A stretch of DNA of 38,059 nucleotides from positions 75,898 to 113,956 of the forward strand of contig JAFISE010000107.1 of the NCBI GenBank assembly GCA_022560025.1. Reading direction: 5' to 3'. Positions 32,034 to 38,059 of the stretch are shown here, one piece after another. How positions within the stretch are numbered: position 1 is the stretch's first letter; every line of letters starts with the position of its first letter. A program made the position numbers and the translations under genes. The notes below the pieces were generated by a model. The model was not told the DNA's origin and ran no database searches. It saw only the letters and a list, made by a program, of their open reading frames with translations. This stretch comes from Stagonosporopsis chrysanthemi (Eukaryota > Ascomycota > Dothideomycetes > Pleosporales > Didymellaceae).

Positions 32034-32728
32034 CTACTCCACCTTCCGCACACCCCCCTCCCCCTCCCCCCTCTGCAAAACCACCAGCGTAAAAATCCCC
32101 GTGATCGCCAACCACACATTCCCCCAGACCCCAATGCCCATACTCAGATTATAATGGCTATCGAGCTTGTAGTGCTGCCACGCCCCAACCCCCGTCGCGA
32201 CGTGATGAAACACCGTCGCGGCCACAACAGCCTTTGCATACGGCAGCGCAGCAGAGCGGCTCGCGCTGGGTGCGTCGGCGCTGTGGACGGAGCGCGAGGA
32301 CGAGGGCGGCGCAGCCGCGAGCGAGAGCAGGATCAGCGCCAGCGTGAGGAGGCACCAGCCGTCGTTGCGGATGTTGTAGAGCTCGAGGTCGTTGGCTTGG
32401 AGGTTTGCTTGTGCAGGGGGGCGGAACCCTGGGGGGGAGGGGAGGGTAAGCGGGGGAATTGCGGAAGGGAGGGGGGGGGGGGGGGCGTGAAAGGCAGAAG
32501 GGTAAGTAAGCAAGGGGAGGAGGAGGGTTAAAACGTACATCCTGCCACCATCAATGGGTCGTACACCCTACACAGGCCGCGCAGCCCGTACCAAAACGCC
32601 GTGCCGTACGCATACGCGAGGAAGATCTGGGTGCGTTGCAAGTCAGTACACTTCGCTTTCTTGAAGCAAGCCAGGGGGCATCGCATCGCATCGCACCGTA
32701 CACATACCTTTGTATTCACTCCAGCCAT
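32034..32728 (-). CDS. Small multi-pass membrane protein of unknown function (3 exons)
   Basis: Predicted 167 aa. Exons are 32728-32708 (only seven codons), 32626-32539 and 32428-32034, with introns of 81 and 110 nt. The second intron has a poly-C run of 14 (coding strand) and a CCCCCCCAG acceptor. Hydrophobic segments lie at about residues 8-22 (aromatic-rich), 60-76, 100-117 and 135-154. The loop between the second and third is Ser/Ala-rich. His-rich FHHVATGVGAWQHYK follows the third segment. I do not recognise the family. The matching phases (21 nt, then +1) and clean splice signals support the model. The start sits in exon 1 (MAGVNTK). Confidence 0.7.
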
Positions 32729-33339
32729 GATGCACAATAAAACGCAATTCAACACAATCACTCAACTGGACTCACTCAGGGAGCCGGTGAAGCAGCAATT
32801 GCTCCCCTTCCCCCCAACGCGCGAAACCAGCGTCTTATAAGAGCCCGATAACGTCACGTTGGCGCACGCCGTAATCGAGGCAAATAACACGCGACGTCAT
32901 TCTTAGCGCAAGACGCGCTGCTTTGGACCTTTTGTGGTTGTTCGCGGGGGTGGGGTGGGGTGGGGCGGGGCTGCAGCAGCAAGCGCCCCTGCGACCCCAG
33001 TAATACCTGCAGCATCGTAAACGGCGGGCTTTGAGGTGGTCTATGTACGTACAGTGCAAGAAGTGTGTGTGCGTGTGTGTGGTGTGGAGGGTAGGGGTGA
33101 GGGGTTGTCGCGCGGCACGTGACGCGTGGACTTGTTCCGAGTCCAATGCGGAAACCCAATGAGTACATAGAGGGGCGCTGCGGTTAACATGTGTTTCGTA
33201 GATGGATGGTGGTGGTGGTGGTGGTGTGGACCGCGTGGTGCGGAGTTGAAGGCCCAAGCTAAGAAACCTTCGTACGCAGAATGGGACACGCAGAAGCCGC
33301 AGCAGTACCCACGCATTCCCAGTCAATTGAAGGCGAGAA
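32729..33339. other. Upstream region of the small membrane protein gene
   Basis: About 600 bp, GC-rich, with GT-rich (33060-33085) and GGT-repeat (33206-33228) patches. Only low-complexity open frames occur. It is likely promoter plus spacer. Confidence 0.5.
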
Positions 33340-34450
33340 ACTAAATGAGCCGTAGCCGTAGCCGTAGCCCTAACCGTATCCCTAACCGTATCCCCAGCCC
33401 TAGCCGTACTTAAAGTTATAGTTATAGTTACGCCCAGCCATCTAACTCCTCCCAGCACACTACACTTCCCTATCCCTATCTGATCCTAATCTCACGATCT
33501 ACACCTCTCTCTCTCTCTCTCCTTCTTGGAACAGGGAGGAGGAGGAAGGGGAGGGGCTATATACTATATACTATACGCTATACGCTATACGCTATATACT
33601 ACATACCATATGCTATACACTATACGCTATATACCATATACCACATGCAACCCACAAACTCTCTCTCTCCCCCTTCTCTCTCGCACAGATACCATGCACA
33701 CATACATGCATGTATGCATGGGAGAAGCTCCTTGCTCGTAAACGCCGCTGCTGCATAGCGGCGACAGTGTAGTGTGCTGTGCGGTGCTGTGCAGTGCAGT
33801 GCTGTGCTCTACTATGCTGTGCTGTGGGAGCAGAGATCAAGTCTGTAAGTCTGGGGGGAAAAGGGCTCGCTGTTCGCTGTTTACAGGTTGTAGTTCACGG
33901 TTTATGGCTTAGGGTTTACTGATCACAGGTTACAGATCACAGATTAAACAGGTTACAGATCACAGGTCACAGGTTACAGATTAAACAGGTTACAGATCAC
34001 AGATTAAACAGGTTACGGGTTACAGGTTACGGTTCACACTTCACACCACTTTCCCACCCGCCATCTTGATTAAACTCATCTTAATTACATTTTATTCAAC
34101 TCGTCTCGATTCGATTCGTCTCGTTTCATCGTGTTGTATCTTACACTGTACTGCACTGCACTGCACTGCAGTGCACTGTACTGTATACTACCGACAACCC
34201 CCTCAAACCAAACCGAAGCAGATTAGATGGAAACCGAACCAATGTAGACCAGACCAGAACAAGCCAGACCAAACCAGACCAAACCAGACCAAACCAGACC
34301 AAACCAGAACCAGAACCAACCGGCTATGCAACGCACCGTACCGTCCCGCGCGCTCGACACGCACGCACGCACTAGATTACAAGCTGTAACAGCAAGAAAA
34401 AGCTACCGAAAGGACTTGCTCGCTCGCTCGGAAAAGGAAAGGAAAGGAAA
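33340..34450. repeat. Mosaic of unrelated simple-sequence repeats
   Basis: Short degenerate repeat blocks follow each other. CCGTAG units are at 33350-33367. Two CCCTAA hexamers separated by CCGTAT (33368-33385) resemble the telomere repeat. GTTATA units are at 33414-33430 and a CT run at 33503-33522. TATACGC/TATATAC units are at 33557-33648. GTGCTGTGC units are at 33773-33830. A long minisatellite of GGTTACAGATCACAGATTAAACA type lies at about 33925-34035. ACTGC units are at 34147-34180. AAACCAGACC decamers lie at about 34264-34310 and GGAAA units near 34432-34450. No gene is supported across this stretch. Confidence 0.85.
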
Positions 34451-34493
34451 ACAACATAACCCCCCCACGGCACAGCTAGCTACTCATCAATCA

Positions 34494-36998
34494 CTACGCA
34501 CACTCCCACTGCGCAAACACGCACCACCTCGCACTGCGATCCGCAAGCACGAGTCCCCTCCACGTGCCCCTCTCGCCGATCTTGATGACCGTCTCCCACG
34601 CGGTGCCATCTGCATCGTTGAGCACACTAACATGTTCCGTTTTGCGGGTGAGACGGATGATCTTGCCGCTCGGGGTCTGGATAGCGAGTTTGGCGGGCTT
34701 GAAGACGGCGGCGGCGCCGCTGGCGTTGGAGCCGGACGAGGCCTGGGACGGGTTGGTGTAGTTGCTGCCCGAGGCGGAGATGGACTGCATGCTCATTGCG
34801 GAGGCGGGGCGGGCGAAGGGGGCCGGGGAGAGGCGGCCGGTGGGCGCGGGGTCCGAGTCGGTGGTGCGGGTTGTGGAGGCGGGGTGTTGGCGGACGCAGA
34901 AGACGAAGGTGTTGTTGAGGACGAGGTTGGAGCACTGGGGTTGCGCGACGTAGAGGTCGTGGCGCTGGGCGTGCGGGGTGGGGTGGAGGGTTAGGAATGA
35001 GTAGGGAGGGTTGCTGCCGGTGTGGATCATGGGGAGGCCGATGGCGAGGGTGTGTGGGTTTTGCTTGTTGGAGTGCTAGAATGAGGTCAGTATCGGGATT
35101 GCTGTGAGGGTTTGAGAGGACTTACCATCAGTCCGCGAGGCCCGGCGTAGATCTTGAGTACGCCCTGACCCTCGTCTCCGGGCAGCAGCGCCTTGACGGT
35201 ATAGCGCTTCTGACCGCCAACCCACTCTGCCTGTGCAAGTGCTGGCTTGCGAACAAAGTCGCCGCTCTCGAAGTAGTCACCATCTGCATCCTGCGAGTAC
35301 GCTCGAGCCTCCACCTCAGCAACGCACTCCACATTCTCAGGCACATTGACGTATACGTGCGCCATCTCAAGGTTGTCGAGGTTCAGCATGCTGGTGTCAA
35401 AGTCGATGACGTTCAATCCATGCTTGAAGTAGGTGGGCGTGGCACACGGCAGAGCCATGAGGATATCGTGCGGCTGGGGCGGGACGATATGCTGCTGCTC
35501 CGGCAGAAGAGGAACGTGAGAGTAGCAGATCTCAAGTGGGCGAGCAAGGAAGTACCAGCTCTCTGCAACCTGGGACCCAGCTGCCGAGAAGTGAACGCGC
35601 TTCGGGTTCGTTGGGCCTGCGAGGGAGCAGTCCATAATGCGCCATTCACCATCGACAATGACTGCGTTCCAGGAGTGGTTTGGTCGCGCGACGCTCTCCA
35701 TATCCAGAGGCTCGCCGGGGGTCTTCAAGTAACCACGTACGACCTCCGCGTGAAGTCCGACGGAAGCGCACATCTCAGCCACCACCATGGCAATCTCCTG
35801 CGAGCATCCGCGCTTGCTCTGGAGGACGTGACGCGTATCCATCTCGCCCTCAAAGTCCTCTTCCCACGCGATGCGCTCGCTGACCCACGTAAAGATGGCC
35901 CGCAAACGCTGGACATCGCTCCTGAACGGTCTGCAGACGTATCCTTGTGCCAGCGCTGCCGACGTCGTACCCATAGGAATGCTATTAATGAATCGGGTAC
36001 CCTTGTCAACGTGCGCTAGATTGCACGACGCAAAGTCGATAGGCTCGGCGATAGGCAGACCGTCAAGACCTTCATCGCCCTCGACAGACTCATTCAGGAT
36101 GTCAATAGGGTTGAGAGCCGGGTAGTCCATCATCTGGCAGCGCTCAGCCCTTTCCATGCGCTCATTCTTGCTCAGCGAGTTGGAGCGGTTGACATCGCGG
36201 CGAACCTGCACCCAGTCCGTTGTTCCGACGGCACCGTCTCTGCCAGGGGTGGGCTGCTGAGCTGCAGAGCCACCAGCAAACCCTGCTGGAGTGCTGGTCT
36301 CGCCACGATCTATGCGGTTCCCTGCTCTACTCGCTGCACGGCTGGCTGCACGGCTGGCTGCGCGAGACGCGGGCCTGCTGATGGTTTCCATGGTGCTGCG
36401 AGCATTGGCAGCCTGTGTCTTCGCCGAGTCAATCATCTTGCGGAAAAAGCCACTCCGCCTGGCCTTTGGTTGCGTCAAGCCGCCGAGTGGATCCGGGTTC
36501 TCTGGGCCAGGTGTGCTAGGTTGCGTGGACTGCTGTTGCTGGTCGCTCGAGCCGGGTCGCTCGTGAGAGGCATGGCTTGAGTGGTAGGTCACGCCAGTGA
36601 ATGGTGACTCTGGTCGCCCATCATCAAAGCCAAAGCCCTTGCCAGGGGAACGATTTCCCACTGCACTTCGAGATCTGTCGTTGGCGAACTTCTTGCGGTA
36701 GTAGCTACCAGCGCTAGTGGAGCTCATGGCCGTGGCAGAATACCCAGACATCAGGCTGCGATTCGTACTTTCTGTTGTCGTCGTCGAGTTGGTCTTGCTG
36801 GTGAACGATCGGCCCAGACTCTTGCCAAGGTCGTGTACTGATTTGCGATGGCGCAGCGACTTGGACTCTTTGCGTTCGACGTCCGCGGTGTCTTCTTTGA
36901 CAGGCAAAGGCCCTGGCCTCTGGTATGGCGGATTCTTAGCCGGCACTGGAGGAGGTGTGTCTTTGCCGCCCATAAACAGTTCGTCTTTCTTCTTCTTC

Positions 36999-37036
<38 letters not shown>

Positions 37037-38059
37037 GGCTTCCATCTGGTGCATACGGCGCAGGCGGCTCTCCATTCGCTTGACGTAGTCGTCCACGTCT
37101 GGCGGGCCCTGGACAGGCTCGTCGTCCTCGTCGTCACCCATGCGGCTTCCACTCCTCTTTCCAGTCTGAAGGCTAGCCATCCTTGCCGAAGCCTGGTGGA
37201 CCTGGTCGAAAGCGTCCGGAGACCAGGGATTGGAGGGTGTCTCTACTTCGGGGGAAGCCATATCCTGCAGCGAGGACATGACGTCGTTCATAGCATTAGT
37301 CAGAGGAGAAGGAGTGAACTTCTGGGGGTTCGAAGATGGCGGCTCAGGCGTGGTAAAGCGATTTTGTGGTGGGGGTGCAGGCGAGACTGCTCGGTCGTAT
37401 GCGACACGGTGCGGCGGTGGAGGTGGAGGCGGCCCTTCGTCTTCTTCGACATCGTCGTACTGATTCTGGAACTGCGGCGGCGCGGGCGAGGGGCTGCGAC
37501 TCTCGAGCTGCTGTTGGTACGGGGACGGCGAAGGACCACGATCGTATGCGCGGTACTGGAAGGACGGTGCTGGAGAGACGGCACGTGACTGCTGCCCAAA
37601 CGAGGGAGCTGGCGAGAGTGCTCGAGAGTGCGGGCGCTCCTGGAAGGATGGCGCGGGGGATGCTGCTCGTTGATAGGGAGACGGCGAAGGACCACGGTCG
37701 TATGCACGGTACTGCGACGGCGGTGCGGGAGAGACAGCTCGCTGCTGGTACTGCCTTGGTGGCGCAGGTGAGACTGCCCGATGATGCTGCTGCGGAGGAG
37801 GAGCTGGCGAGACTGCCCGATGATACTGCTGTGGTGGAGGAGCTGGCGAGACTGCCCGATGATGATACTGCTGCTGTGGTGGAGGAGCTGGCGAGACTGC
37901 CCGATGATGATACTGCTGCTGTGGTGGAGGAGCTGGCGAGACTGCTCGATGATGATACTGCTGCTGTGGTGGAGGAGCTGGCGAGACTGCTCGATGATGA
38001 TACTGCTGCTGTGGTGGAGGAGCTGGCGAGACTGCCCGATGATGATACTGCTGCTGTGG
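34494..38059 (-). CDS. cyk3: Cyk3-type cytokinesis protein with transglutaminase-like domain (5' end outside window)
   Basis: At least 1,171 codons are visible. The last exon is 35075-34494 and the previous exon runs from 35126 off the right edge; the 50-nt intron starts GTAAGT and ends TTCTAG. Cyk3 proteins act at the division septum and normally carry an N-terminal SH3 domain, which would lie outside the window. Visible parts in order: a Pro/Gln/His-rich repeat region with RAVSPAPPP units, a coiled or polar region with 12 Asn then 5 Lys (AAC repeat), an Arg/Ala-Ser repeat, and the transglutaminase-like core. The core has a candidate Cys in KRGCSQEIA, His in PNHSWNAV and Asp in RIMDCSLAG. 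A C-terminal beta domain (to CVFAQWECA) continues into the last exon. The start codon is not in the window. Confidence 0.85.
37001..37036 (-). repeat. (AAC)12 coding microsatellite, poly-Asn
   Basis: Twelve pure AAC codons, read on the minus strand and followed by Lys codons, lie in the Cyk3-type gene. A pure triplet run in a coding exon is prone to length change without frame loss. Confidence 0.95.
37803..38059 (-). repeat. 45-bp coding tandem repeat (15-aa unit) in the Cyk3-type gene
   Basis: Copies start at 37803, 37842, 37887, 37932, 37977 and 38022 and continue past the window. Spacing is 39 bp for the first and exactly 45 bp for the rest. The encoded unit is RAVSPAPPPQQQYHH. The copies are nearly identical, differing at a C/T in the Arg codon. 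More diverged copies extend left to about 37375. Variation in unit length (39, 42, 45 bp) always keeps the frame. Confidence 0.95.

Noticed and set aside
33340..33430. True chromosome end
   Set aside because: Telomere-like units are few and degenerate, and protein-coding genes continue on both sides.
32835..33458. 207-codon minus-strand frame
   Set aside because: His/Thr/Pro runs come from GT and GGT repeats. No conserved segment was seen.
34326..34994. 222-codon plus-strand frame rich in Gly and Ala
   Set aside because: It overlaps the last exon of the Cyk3-type gene on the other strand and is low complexity without motifs.
36848..37588. 246-codon plus-strand frame opposite the Cyk3-type gene
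   Set aside because: It has Val and Leu runs that are the reverse reading of the AAC/AAG triplet repeats. The minus-strand frame has real domains.

Overview
The window looks like nuclear DNA of a filamentous ascomycete (Pezizomycotina, perhaps a Dothideomycete; the class is a guess). Genes lie on both strands with irregular spacing. Introns are 48-110 nt with GT-AG ends, often with a CTAAC- or CTGAC-like branch site. Three genes encode Zn2Cys6 regulators, a family almost confined to fungi. All exon joins given here were worked out by hand from splice signals and reading phase.

Layout. 1-1934: a long poly-G tract (likely a contig-end artefact), non-coding sequence and a 17-bp tandem repeat. 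1935-4781 (-): two-exon Zn2Cys6 regulator with a 2.1-kb upstream region shared head-to-head with a WW-domain protein gene (6876-7740, +). 8182-8834 (-): YAR1-type ankyrin protein, the ribosomal protein S3 chaperone. 8835-13069: a 4.2-kb gene-poor stretch holding a probable gene relic (about 12081-12575, -). 13070-14518 (+): unknown 482-aa protein. 14867-15471: a chain of coding-like segments in shifting frames, directly upstream of a SET-domain gene (15506-16573, +). 16774-16977 (-): small secreted cysteine-rich protein. 18822-20601 (+): three-exon CobW/COG0523 metallochaperone GTPase, tail to tail with a secreted CE1 acetyl xylan esterase (20689-21609, -). 22345-22713 (-): YbjQ/UPF0145 protein.

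The most cluster-like part is 23411-31762. It holds a regulator with two tandem zinc clusters (-), a 2-oxoglutarate/Fe(II) oxygenase (-), a YtcJ-type amidohydrolase (+, divergent from the oxygenase across 411 bp) and a second Zn2Cys6 regulator (+). The oxygenase/amidohydrolase promoter carries a CGG-rich imperfect inverted repeat, and its CGGTCGG core recurs in the promoter of the dual-cluster regulator. This could be a small self-regulated catabolic module; function and regulation are inference.

At the right, 32034-32728 (-) is a three-exon small membrane protein. About 1.1 kb follows that is a patchwork of unrelated simple repeats, some telomere-like. The last gene (34494 to beyond 38059, -) is a Cyk3-type cytokinesis protein with a transglutaminase-like domain, a poly-Asn tract and an expanded 45-bp proline/glutamine/histidine-rich coding repeat at the window edge; its 5' end is outside the window. 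No tRNA, rRNA, CRISPR array or intact transposon was seen.
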